Below are positions 51,573-59,118 of a stretch of 64,000 bases of DNA, piece after piece; the first letter of the stretch is position 1; every line of letters begins with the position of its first letter. The translations under genes and the position numbers were made by a program. The notes under the pieces are model-generated. The model worked only from the letters and a program-made list of their open reading frames with translations. It made no database searches and was not told the DNA's origin. The stretch covers positions 434,001 to 498,000 of the forward strand of contig CAYMGM010000001.1 of assembly GCA_964390005.1 (NCBI GenBank), read 5' to 3'. The DNA comes from CAYMGM01 sp964390005. GTDB lineage: Bacteria > Pseudomonadota > Alphaproteobacteria > UBA9219.

Positions 51573-52196
51573 ATGACAAAGCTTCTTACTTACCGTTCTG
51601 TTCGCCCTACAACCAATTCTTTGGCGCTTGCGTTAGCTTTTGCCGCTTTTTTATCCGCGCCGATGGCTTATGCTGATGAGACCGACGCGCTTGGCGCGCA
51701 AAAAGACAATCTACAAATGGCCGAGGCCGAGCTTTCGGACGAGACGATGGATGAAGCGCGTGCCGGTTTTACCGATGCTTCGGGTATGATCTATCGTTTT
51801 GCCGTCGATGTGCGCACAGAAGTCGACGGGGCCGTCACCTTTACGCGACAAATAACGCTCGCCCCGAATGCAGCGGGTCAGCTTCAAGCAACGTCTCACG
51901 TAGGAATGGACGCCTCTGGCTTGTCGCAGGGCACAACGGCAACGCTCATCAATAATGGCCAAGGCCTGCAAGTGACCTCGCCCTCGGGCACGACAACCGT
52001 TTTAAATCAAACAGCTTCCGGCGCTTTAGCAAGCGTTATTTTAAATACTGCAAACGATCAGCAAATCACGCAAACGCTTAATATCAATCTTGTTTTACAA
52101 AACATGCCAGCTATCAACATGCGCGGATTAACAAATCAAGTTACTGGATTAGCACAGGCCGGAAATATGCGCCAAATTGGCCTTGGGGGCTATTGA
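51573..52196 (+). CDS. Exported protein of the amyloid-like cluster (FapE-like candidate)
   Basis: 207 residues with a signal peptide (MTKLLTYRSV to MAYA, cut near 34) and GGAGGGG just before ATG 51573. After the signal comes ELSDETMDEARAGF (about 53-66), which resembles the EMSDTRGA segment in the 50235 protein, then a beta-rich middle (IYRFAVDVRTEVDGAVTFTRQ). The C-terminal part has ILNTANDQQITQTLNINLV (155-173), a relaxed form of the N/Q repeat. Probably another minor exported component. Confidence 0.65.
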   Translation: MTKLLTYRSVRPTTNSLALALAFAAFLSAPMAYADETDALGAQKDNLQMAEAELSDETMDEARAGFTDASGMIYRFAVDVRTEVDGAVTFTRQITLAPNAAGQLQATSHVGMDASGLSQGTTATLINNGQGLQVTSPSGTTTVLNQTASGALASVILNTANDQQITQTLNINLVLQNMPAINMRGLTNQVTGLAQAGNMRQIGLGGY

Positions 52197-52262
52197 CACA
52201 AGCAATATACAGTGGCTGAAATAGTTAAGCTTTTCTAGATTCGTTTCAGAGAAAGGGACAAA

Positions 52263-53618
52263 ATGAAATACAATAACAAAGCTGTTCTATCTGCTTTAGC
52301 CCTTTCTTTATTTCTTGCCGCTCCGTCTTATTCCAGTGTCGCTCAAACAAACAATCCCCCTGACATGCAGCAGGTGATAGATCGCCTTAGCGCTTTGGAA
52401 AAGCTGGTCAAAACGCAACAGCAGACATTGGACGAACAAAAAAAGAAAATTGCCGTTCAAGAAAAAGAACTAAAAACCTATAAGAAAGCCGCCGCATCCG
52501 ACGAAGCGCAGCCTAGCGGAAAAAAACATCGCAGCGCCCAAGCAACAGCCTCTAGCCAAGCCCCTGTAGCTGCGGCAGCGCCCCAACCACAAGCTGCGCC
52601 GGTCTCGCAGCCGTCTACAAAAACCGTGGCCTCGTCAGCCGGAACATCCATTACGGCGCCGCCTGAGACCGAAGAAAAACAACGTCCTCAAATCAATGTT
52701 CTGCCCGACGCGGGCAGCGTCCTGACGCCAAAGGGCGTTTTGATGTATGAAAACAGCTTGGAATACACCAATACGACAAACAACGTTTTCACGTTCGATG
52801 GCGTTCAAGTTTCAAGCGTCGTTTTGGTTGGTAACATCAACGCGACATCGGCACGACGTCAACTTATTCAGGACTCTTCGCGCTTTCGTATGGGCCTGAC
52901 AGATCGGCTTGAAGCCGATGTGCGTGTGCCTTACGTGTATCGCAACGACCAAACAACATCGACCGTTATTGGCGGCGCATCAACCAGCAATCGTATTGAA
53001 GGCCACGATATCGGCGATATCGATATGGGGCTGGCCTATCAAATCAATCGCGGACGCGAAGGATGGCCTTTCCTTGTCGCCAATCTTCGCTATAAATCCG
53101 ACACGGGCACAGGGCCTTACGATGTCACGTATGATAGCAACAACGTCGCGCTGAGCTTGCCGACGGGTACCGGTTTTCATTCGGCTGAGGCAAGCTTGAC
53201 ACTCATCAAGGTCACCGATCCCGCTGTGCTGTTTACCAACCTTGGCTATGTTCACAGCTTTGGCCGTGACATCGACAAAACGTTTAACACGACCCGCATT
53301 TTGGATGTCACGCCCGGCTCGGCTATCAACTTTAGCGGTGGTCTTGGCTTTTCGATCAATCAGGATACCTCCTTTACGCTAGGCTATAAGCACAGCTATG
53401 TCTTCGGCACCGAACAAACCGCCATGGACACGGGATCGGGATCTATCGTCAGAACAAAGTCAGACGACCAAAATGTCGGCGCTTTATTGATTGGTGCTAG
53501 CTATCGCGTGACGCCGAAAACAAACGTCAATTTCACGGTTGAAGTCGGCGCGACGCGCGACGCCCCCGACGTTCATGTGGGGCTACGCGTGCCGTTTGAG
53601 CTGGCTCAGTTCTATTAA
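52263..53618 (+). CDS. FapF-like outer-membrane beta-barrel with coiled-coil N-terminus
   Basis: 451 residues: a signal peptide (about 1-27), a Gln/Lys-rich coiled coil (VIDRLSALEKLVKTQQQTLD, 38-80), a Pro/Ala linker, then from about residue 150 a beta-barrel of strands: LTPKGVLMYENSLEYTN, FRMGLTDRLEADVRVPYVYR and a C-terminal strand ending in FELAQFY, with terminal aromatic as in porins. This is the architecture of FapF, the trimeric secretion pore of Fap amyloid. Its stop overlaps the convergent hypE by 4 bases. Confidence 0.8.
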   Translation: MKYNNKAVLSALALSLFLAAPSYSSVAQTNNPPDMQQVIDRLSALEKLVKTQQQTLDEQKKKIAVQEKELKTYKKAAASDEAQPSGKKHRSAQATASSQAPVAAAAPQPQAAPVSQPSTKTVASSAGTSITAPPETEEKQRPQINVLPDAGSVLTPKGVLMYENSLEYTNTTNNVFTFDGVQVSSVVLVGNINATSARRQLIQDSSRFRMGLTDRLEADVRVPYVYRNDQTTSTVIGGASTSNRIEGHDIGDIDMGLAYQINRGREGWPFLVANLRYKSDTGTGPYDVTYDSNNVALSLPTGTGFHSAEASLTLIKVTDPAVLFTNLGYVHSFGRDIDKTFNTTRILDVTPGSAINFSGGLGFSINQDTSFTLGYKHSYVFGTEQTAMDTGSGSIVRTKSDDQNVGALLIGASYRVTPKTNVNFTVEVGATRDAPDVHVGLRVPFELAQFY

Positions 53619-54649
53619 CAGATACGGGGTAACGGCTCGCCCGCGGGCCAATCAACCATGCGGCGGCCACCCAGCGTTGTCGTCATCTCGACAAAGCCAT
53701 GAGGGTCATCCACGACCTTGCCGATGATCGCGGCTTCGGCTCCGTTGGGGTGTGCACGCATGGCGGCGAGCAAACGTTCTGCATCGGCTTCTTTGCAAAA
53801 AGCGATCAAGCGCCCTTCGCAGGCCACGTAAAGTGGATCGAGGCCCAAGATCTCGCAAGCGCCAGCGACCGCTGCACGAACGGGAATAGCTTCCTCGGCT
53901 AAGCGAATGCCGCACTGCGCGGCTTGCGCCATTTCGTTTAAGGTTGATCCCAAGCCGCCGCGCGTCGGATCGCGCATCGCGTGGATTTCCGCGCCGCTTG
54001 CCGCCATCGCCGCGATCAACCCCGCCAAGCAGGCTGTGTCAGAGACAATAGGCTCGGCAAAGGATAGATCCATACGACAGCCCATCACCGCGACGCCATG
54101 ATCGCCGATTGGGCCACTGACCAAAACGGCATCGCCCGGTTTGATGTGGCGCACAGACCAATCATAAGCAGGGTTCAGCGCGCCAACGCCTGCCGTATTG
54201 ATATAAAGCCCGTCGGCTTTGCCGCGTTCGACGACTTTGGTATCGCCCGTCACGATTTTGACCCTGGCCTTTTCGGCAGCTTGGGCCATGGATGAGACGA
54301 TGCGAACCAGATCGGCAAACGGAAAGCCTTCTTCCAAGATAAACCCAGCCGAAAGCCATAAAGGCTGCGCGCCAGACAAAGCCACGTCATTGACCGTTCC
54401 ATTCACAGCCAAATCGCCAATATCGCCGCCGGGGAAAAAGACGGGGTGGACGACAAAGCTATCGGTGCTCATCGCCAGACGTGCGGGTTTGCCGTCAATC
54501 AACGGCAGATCCATACGCGCTTGATCGTTGCCTTCGGCAAGCCACGCATTCGTAAAGGCTTTGGCAAACACGCTGTCGATCAAATCGGCCATCGCGCGTC
54601 CGCCGCTGCCGTGCGTCATATCGACGCGGCCTTTTTTTAAATCGATCAT
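53615..54649 (-). CDS. hypE: Hydrogenase maturation protein HypE
   Basis: PurM-like ATPase (344 residues) that dehydrates the carbamoyl on its C-terminal Cys to thiocyanate, the source of CN ligand for NiFe hydrogenase. N-terminal VDMTHGSGGRAMADLI, central DPTRGGLGSTLNEMA and the C-terminal PRIC with terminal Cys are present. Last of the hyp operon; its ATG overlaps hypD's stop by 4 bases. Confidence 0.96.
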   Translation of the reverse strand: MIDLKKGRVDMTHGSGGRAMADLIDSVFAKAFTNAWLAEGNDQARMDLPLIDGKPARLAMSTDSFVVHPVFFPGGDIGDLAVNGTVNDVALSGAQPLWLSAGFILEEGFPFADLVRIVSSMAQAAEKARVKIVTGDTKVVERGKADGLYINTAGVGALNPAYDWSVRHIKPGDAVLVSGPIGDHGVAVMGCRMDLSFAEPIVSDTACLAGLIAAMAASGAEIHAMRDPTRGGLGSTLNEMAQAAQCGIRLAEEAIPVRAAVAGACEILGLDPLYVACEGRLIAFCKEADAERLLAAMRAHPNGAEAAIIGKVVDDPHGFVEMTTTLGGRRMVDWPAGEPLPRIC

Positions 54650-55791
54650 GCGGTTTCCTTTCCTTCGCCGATACGGCGACCATAACTATACCAAGCGGCG
54701 CAAGCGCCTTCGGACGAGACCATGCAAGCCCCCATTGGATTTTCTGGCGTACAGGCCGTGCCAAACAATTTGCAATCTTGTGGCGTTGCCGCGCCGCGCA
54801 AAATAAGCGGGCACTGACAGCCGGGATTTTCGCGCGCTGCCGTTTCAGGCAAATCAAAACGCCTTTCGGCGTCAAAGGAAGCATAGGCTTCTTTTAAGCG
54901 CAGCGCACTGTGCGGGATCTCGCCAAGGCCGCGCCACGCGAAACGATCGCGCGTTTCAAAAACTTGGCCCATCAGGTTTTGCGCTTTCAAATTACCGTCT
55001 TCCGTGACCGCGCGGGCGTATTCGTTTTCGACCGCGGCCCGGCCTTCGACAACTTGGCGCACCAGCATGCGAATGGCTTGCAAAACGTCCAACGGCTCAA
55101 ACCCTGCAATGACGACGGGTTTGCCGTACTTGTCAGAGGCCAAACGATAAGGCCGCGTGCCGATGACCGCGCTGACATGCGACGGGCCCACAAAGCCATC
55201 CAGCGGCGGGACGCCGTCCGTTGCATGGGCCGACGCTTCTAAAAGCCAGCCCAGCGCCGCAGGCGTCAGCACGTGGTTACATAGGACGCTGAAGTTTTTC
55301 AGCCCCTCTTTTTCCGCCTCAAGCACAATTTGCGCCGTCGGCGGCGTTGTCGTTTCAAAGCCAATCGCAAAGAAAACGACTTCGCGGCCCGGATTGTCGC
55401 GCGCAATTTGCAAAACCTCGAAAGGCGCGGTGATCATGCGCACATTGGCCCCTTTGGCGCGCGCCTTTAAAAGGCTTTCGCGCCCGGTCCCCGGCACGCG
55501 CATCATATCGCCAAAGCTGCATAAAATAACCTCAGGCCGCGCCGCCAGCCGCAGCGCCAAATCCAAGCGCCCAACGGGCAACACGCACACGGGGCATCCG
55601 GGCCCATGAATCATGCGAATGCTGGGCGGCAGCAAATCCGGCAAGCCAAAACGATAGATCGCGTGCGTATGGCCGCCGCAGAACTCCATAAAACGAAAGA
55701 CGCGGCCCGGCAGACGGTCGGCTTCGCGCGCGATGGCGTCAATAAGGTTCTTCGCGGCGACAGGGTCGCGAAAAGGCGTGATATAATCCAT
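54646..55791 (-). CDS. hypD: Hydrogenase maturation protein HypD
   Basis: Iron-sulfur protein (381 residues) that builds the Fe(CN)2CO unit with HypC. Visible motifs: FCGGHTHAIYRFG near 40, HGPGCPVCVLP near 68, GFETTTPPTAQ near 145 and the [4Fe-4S]-binding C-terminal GCQCPLILRGAATPQDCKLFGTAC. ATG 55791 (MDYITP) is preferred over a longer reading that overlaps hypC. Confidence 0.96.
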   Translation of the reverse strand: MDYITPFRDPVAAKNLIDAIAREADRLPGRVFRFMEFCGGHTHAIYRFGLPDLLPPSIRMIHGPGCPVCVLPVGRLDLALRLAARPEVILCSFGDMMRVPGTGRESLLKARAKGANVRMITAPFEVLQIARDNPGREVVFFAIGFETTTPPTAQIVLEAEKEGLKNFSVLCNHVLTPAALGWLLEASAHATDGVPPLDGFVGPSHVSAVIGTRPYRLASDKYGKPVVIAGFEPLDVLQAIRMLVRQVVEGRAAVENEYARAVTEDGNLKAQNLMGQVFETRDRFAWRGLGEIPHSALRLKEAYASFDAERRFDLPETAARENPGCQCPLILRGAATPQDCKLFGTACTPENPMGACMVSSEGACAAWYSYGRRIGEGKETA

Positions 55792-55795
55792 GGTT

Positions 55796-56038
55796 TTACC
55801 CCGCTGCGCGTTCGCGCGCGCCAGCATCGTTCATTTCTTTGAACAAGCCCAAGGTCCTTTGCGCTTCATCGGGGTCCAGACGCGACAGCGCATAACCAAC
55901 ATGCACAATCACATAATCCCCCGGCTTGACGCCTTCGACAAGCGACAGAGAAATCTCACGCCGCACGCCGCCGACATCGGCAATCGCGCGGTCGTCGGGC
56001 AGGCATTCAATAATCGCCGCTGGCATGGCAAGACACAT
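55796..56038 (-). CDS. hypC: Hydrogenase maturation chaperone HypC
   Basis: Small chaperone of 80 residues. The N-terminal MCLAMPA with essential Cys2 and the DYVIVHVGYALSRLD segment are diagnostic. It partners HypD and hands over the iron unit to the hydrogenase large subunit. Lies between hypF and hypD with gaps of 17 and 4 bases. Confidence 0.96.
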   Translation of the reverse strand: MCLAMPAAIIECLPDDRAIADVGGVRREISLSLVEGVKPGDYVIVHVGYALSRLDPDEAQRTLGLFKEMNDAGARERAAG

Positions 56039-56055
56039 GATAAACGCTCCTTTTC

Positions 56056-57129
56056 TTAGTCATTCGCAAGCATCAGGGCCGCCGCGTAAGCTTGCCCTAA
56101 CGATAAACTCACATCCCCCGGTGACAAGCTTTCATGAAAGATCAGCTGAAGCCCTAAAGCTTGGGCTCCTTCTTTCATCGCTTGCACAAGGCGCTTATTC
56201 AAAAAGCACCCGCCCGAGGCTAAAACTTTTTCACACCCCGTTTCATCGGCCGCGCGCCGCGCCGCCGCCAAAAGACCCGCCGCCAGCGTGCCATGAAACA
56301 GATTGGCCCCTGCCACCGGATCGGCAGGATCAAGAGCGGCCAGCAAAGGTCTGAAATCCAATTGCCACGGGGCCCCTTCCTGAAAGCGCCAACCTTTAGG
56401 CAAAATGGCGGGCTCGGTCACCATGGATTCCAGCGCCATGGGCGCTTCGCCTTCAAACGCGGCGATGGGTTTGACCCCCAAAAGCCCGCAAGCCGCATCG
56501 AACAAGCGCCCGGCGCTGCTGGTCGGCGGCGCTAAAGGCTCTTTATCCATCATTTGCGCCAACAGCCCTGCCCCCGGAAACGCCGCAAAACGCGCGGGGA
56601 TTTGATCACCCTGCCCCATGGCATAAAGGGCCGCCGCGCCCATGCGCCAAGGCTCACGCGCGGCGCGATCGCCGCCGGGTTGCGGCAGGGGGGACAAATG
56701 TCCCAGCCGCTTCATCCCGCGCGGATCGACCGCCAAAATCTCGCCGCCCCACGCTTTGCCATCAAGGCCCAAGCCAAATCCATCCAAGGACAGGCCGATC
56801 ACGGGCGCTTCAATCCCCTTCTCGGCCATCAAGGCTGCGATGTGGGCATGGTGATGTTGGATGGGAAGGCAGCGCGCGCCCGTGCGCTGAGCCCAGCGCG
56901 TCGAAGGAAAATCAGGGTGCAGGTCATGCGCCAAAGCGGCGGGCGAAAACTCTTTGAAAAGGTGATCGGCCTCGGCTTCGAAAACGGTCACGGCTTCAAC
57001 GCTATCCAGCGTGCGGCCCGTAAGGCCAAGCTGCGCCGTATCGCCTTTTATCGCGCACAGCGTGTTTTTTAAAAAAGCGCCAACACCGATGACCGTCGGC
57101 AAGGATCGCGGAAGTTGAATCTTGATCAA
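56056..57129 (-). CDS. hypF: Truncated HypF carbamoyltransferase (C-terminal Kae1-like part)
   Basis: Only the C-terminal Kae1-like domain of HypF (357 residues; full HypF is about 750). The acylphosphatase, zinc-finger and YrdC domains are absent. Seen: HDLHPDFPSTRWAQ, metal-binding HHHAHIAALMAE, SLDGFGLGLDGKAWGGEI, SSAGRLFDAACGLLG and ASGGCFLNKRL. The start is a TTG at 57129 overlapping the hypB stop (TTGA), so translation is likely coupled; an ATG at 57159 inside hypB is an alternative. Short HypF forms are known in some bacteria (e.g. Ralstonia). The carbamoyl-adenylate-making step may be supplied by another protein. Confidence 0.85.
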   Translation of the reverse strand: MIKIQLPRSLPTVIGVGAFLKNTLCAIKGDTAQLGLTGRTLDSVEAVTVFEAEADHLFKEFSPAALAHDLHPDFPSTRWAQRTGARCLPIQHHHAHIAALMAEKGIEAPVIGLSLDGFGLGLDGKAWGGEILAVDPRGMKRLGHLSPLPQPGGDRAAREPWRMGAAALYAMGQGDQIPARFAAFPGAGLLAQMMDKEPLAPPTSSAGRLFDAACGLLGVKPIAAFEGEAPMALESMVTEPAILPKGWRFQEGAPWQLDFRPLLAALDPADPVAGANLFHGTLAAGLLAAARRAADETGCEKVLASGGCFLNKRLVQAMKEGAQALGLQLIFHESLSPGDVSLSLGQAYAAALMLAND

Positions 57130-57845
57130 GCGGCTGTTCCTCGCGCCGTGTCGATCCAATCAAGCCATTCTTGAAAGCCTTCGCCCGTCGTCGTGGACAG
57201 TGTCAGAATCTGAATGGCCGGATTGACTTGCCGCGCATTGGCCAAGCAGGCTTCAAGATTAAACGGCACATAGGGGAGCAAATCGCTTTTGGTCACCAGC
57301 ATCAGCCGCGCCGCGCGGAACATATCGGGATATTTCAGCGGTTTTTCTTCGCCTTCGGTCACGGATAACAACGCGACTTTGCAGGCCTCGCCCAAATCGA
57401 AAGACGCCGGGCAAATCAGATTGCCGACATTCTCGATAAACAAAACGCCGCCGTCCAACCCGCCCGCAGCCAGCGGCAAAGCGCCCAAAGCGGCTTCGAC
57501 CATATGCGCATCTAAATGGCAGCCATTGCCCGTGTTGATCTGAGCCACCGGCACGCCCGTCGCGCGAATACGTTCAGCATCAATGGTTGTGCTTTGATCA
57601 CCTTCGACAACGGCAGCGGGAAAAGCATGGCGATGAAGGGTTGCGGCCAGCAGCGTTGTCTTCCCGGCCCCTGGCGAAGAAACCATATTCAAAACAAGCA
57701 TGCGATGGCGCAAAAAGAGCTGGCGGTTTTGATCGGCGATCTGGTTATTCGTTCCCAAGATATCTTCTTCGACTTGAATGGCACGCAAGGGCTCGGTCCC
57801 GTTATCATGGACAGCGCCAAGAGGAGAAGAAACAGAGGAAGTCAT
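57126..57845 (-). CDS. hypB: Hydrogenase nickel incorporation GTPase HypB
   Basis: SIMIBI GTPase of 239 residues that delivers nickel to NiFe hydrogenase. P-loop SSPGAGKTTLLAATL, EGDQSTTIDAERIRATG, the metal-site segment INTGNGCHLDAHM, and FIENVGNLICPASFDLGE are all present. There is no His-rich tail before the G domain. ATG 57845 (MTSSVSSPLG) has AAAGG 9 bases upstream; longer open frame to 58022 runs through the tRNA region and is rejected. First gene of the operon. hypA is not nearby. Confidence 0.95.
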   Translation of the reverse strand: MTSSVSSPLGAVHDNGTEPLRAIQVEEDILGTNNQIADQNRQLFLRHRMLVLNMVSSPGAGKTTLLAATLHRHAFPAAVVEGDQSTTIDAERIRATGVPVAQINTGNGCHLDAHMVEAALGALPLAAGGLDGGVLFIENVGNLICPASFDLGEACKVALLSVTEGEEKPLKYPDMFRAARLMLVTKSDLLPYVPFNLEACLANARQVNPAIQILTLSTTTGEGFQEWLDWIDTARGTAA

Positions 57846-58007
57846 GGTCACAAGGCCTTTCAAGAAAAGGTTAACGCTATGAAAAAGAAATATTTTCCAC
57901 AGCTTCATAAAACCTTTGCATTTCGCCGCGCTTTTGTCTAGTTTCCCCACCTGTCGCGCAGCGGTGCTTGTTGCCAAGCCCTTTGTTCTGTGCGGTAAAT
58001 AAGGCAT

Positions 58008-58084
58008 GCGCCCGTAGCTCAACTGGATAGAGCATCTGACTACGAATCAGAAGGCTAGGAGTTCGAATCTCTTCGGGCGCGCCA
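58008..58084 (+). tRNA. tRNA-Arg (ACG)
   Basis: 77 bases with acceptor GCGCCCG/CGGGCGC, D-arm AGCTCAACTGGATAGAGC, anticodon arm TCTGA-CTACGAA-TCAGA giving ACG, T-arm GGAGTTCGAATCTC, and an encoded CCA end. The CCA is immediately part of a terminator stem. Confidence 0.97.
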
Positions 58085-58121
58085 CAACAAAGAACCCCCG
58101 CTAGGGGGTTTTTTGTTGTGG
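58082..58121 (+). terminator. 18-base-pair hairpin terminator overlapping the tRNA-Arg CCA end
   Basis: CCACAACAAAGAACCCCC (58082-58099) pairs with GGGGGTTTTTTGTTGTGG (58104-58121) around GCTA, with one G-T wobble. The T-run is within the right arm. The left arm begins with the tRNA's CCA. Confidence 0.85.
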
Positions 58122-58184
58122 TGGGCTCGAAACAGCAAAGAGCGCCTTCGCGTTCGACCCAACGGTCTGGGAGACCGTTTTCAC

Positions 58185-58199
58185 AATCTCTTCGGGCGC
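58185..58199 (+). repeat. 15-base copy of the tRNA-Arg 3' end
   Basis: AATCTCTTCGGGCGC at 58185-58199 is identical to 58066-58080, the T-arm/acceptor end of tRNA-Arg. A hairpin AACGGTC/GACCGTT (58161-58179) lies just before it. This is the pattern left by integration at tRNA 3' ends, or a broken second tRNA copy. The stretch 58085-58359 (275 bases) holds this, the terminator and no convincing gene. Confidence 0.6.
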
Positions 58200-58359
58200 A
58201 CAGCCGCCAAAGTTCCCCCTTGTTTTTGTTTAACAAACAGCATTCCCAACCGCTTTGGCGCCTCTAAAAACAAATAATCCGCCTTTTAAAGGATCTTTTA
58301 CGTCTTTCTGATTATGATCAAACGTTGTTTTCTTCATTTATTATAGAAAAGGCTTTCTT

Positions 58360-58956
58360 ATGCAAAGGCAAAGACACCATCATCGGCCACCAGCGCTTCA
58401 TATGCCTGTTGTTGACGCAGACGAATGGGCTGAAAAGCACCGGATCGCAACGGGGAAAATTTCATTATCCGCAAGCCGAGCCTCAATGCTTGCCAGCAGC
58501 GCTTGCAGGGATCCGGGATCTTTACCTGCCTTCATGAGAGAGTTTCAGGAATTCGGCAAAAAAACATATGAATCACCGGACAGAAAAGAAGGGTTACGCC
58601 TTTTAAGGCAAGTCATTCAAAACACGCCGCCCGCGCTGCTTGCTCAGCACTTTCCAACGCTTTTAAACGCAGCCTCGAAACAAGGGGGCCTTCCTGCCGT
58701 TCAAGTTAGCTATTATGCCAATGCGCTTCGCTGTTTGATGGAGACATCACCAGAAACATTGAAATTACTCAAAACCGCAAACGGCAAGGCGGGCTCGCCA
58801 CTGATGAACTTTCTCAAGAACAATGGACGCAATGAAGATGTTATAAAGATAACGCGCGCCCTGACAGAGCAAAAGATTCTGACGCCCGAAGAAAACGCGC
58901 AGGTCCGCCAGAGTTGGCAATCAGCGCGCCCGACAAGCACCGCTAAAATGAAATGA
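58360..58956 (+). CDS. Unknown protein
   Basis: 198 residues from ATG 58360 with GAAAAGG before it. His/Arg-rich start (MQRQRHHHRPP), then helices, including a probable repeat-like helix region (RLLRQVIQNTPPALLAQHFPTLL). No signal peptide or known motif. A clean terminator follows. Confidence 0.55.
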   Translation: MQRQRHHHRPPALHMPVVDADEWAEKHRIATGKISLSASRASMLASSACRDPGSLPAFMREFQEFGKKTYESPDRKEGLRLLRQVIQNTPPALLAQHFPTLLNAASKQGGLPAVQVSYYANALRCLMETSPETLKLLKTANGKAGSPLMNFLKNNGRNEDVIKITRALTEQKILTPEENAQVRQSWQSARPTSTAKMK

Positions 58957-58967
58957 ACGCTTTTGAC

Positions 58968-58995
58968 AAAGCCCCCTTTTAAGGGGGCTTTTGTT
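58968..58995 (+). terminator. Rho-independent terminator after 58360 gene
   Basis: AAAGCCCCCTT (58968-58978) and AAGGGGGCTTT (58981-58991) pair perfectly around TT, then TTGTTT. Confidence 0.85.
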
Positions 58996-58998
58996 TGG

Positions 58999-59024
58999 AG
59001 TGGCTTGATGTAAATCAAGCCACT
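58999..59024. promoter_or_regulatory. FNR/FixK-type box within an 11-base-arm palindrome
   Basis: TTGAT-GTAA-ATCAA (59005-59018) is a perfect match to the FNR/Anr/FixK consensus. It sits inside the longer perfect palindrome AGTGGCTTGAT/ATCAAGCCACT. It is about 95-110 bases before the start of the 59119 gene, implying oxygen or redox control. Confidence 0.6.
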
Positions 59025-59068
59025 AAGTTGCCTTATGCTTTTGACCTCTTACTTAATCCCCCGCTCAT

Positions 59069-59085
59069 AGGCACATTCTTTGCAT
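59069..59085 (+). promoter_or_regulatory. Sigma-54 (-24/-12) promoter candidate
   Basis: AGGCAC-ATTCT-TTGCA: GG at 59070-59071 and GC at 59082-59083 are 12 bases apart, as in the sigma-54 consensus (TGGCAC-N5-TTGCA). It ends about 35 bases before the ATG at 59119. The first base deviates (A for T). Confidence 0.55.
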
Positions 59086-59118
59086 CTAATCCCTCGTGGT
59101 CTGAAAAGGGGGTCTGTG

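Noticed and set aside
57877..58236. Minus-strand open frame containing EIRTPSLLIRSQ
   Set aside because: It is the antisense translation of tRNA-Arg, another classic false gene.
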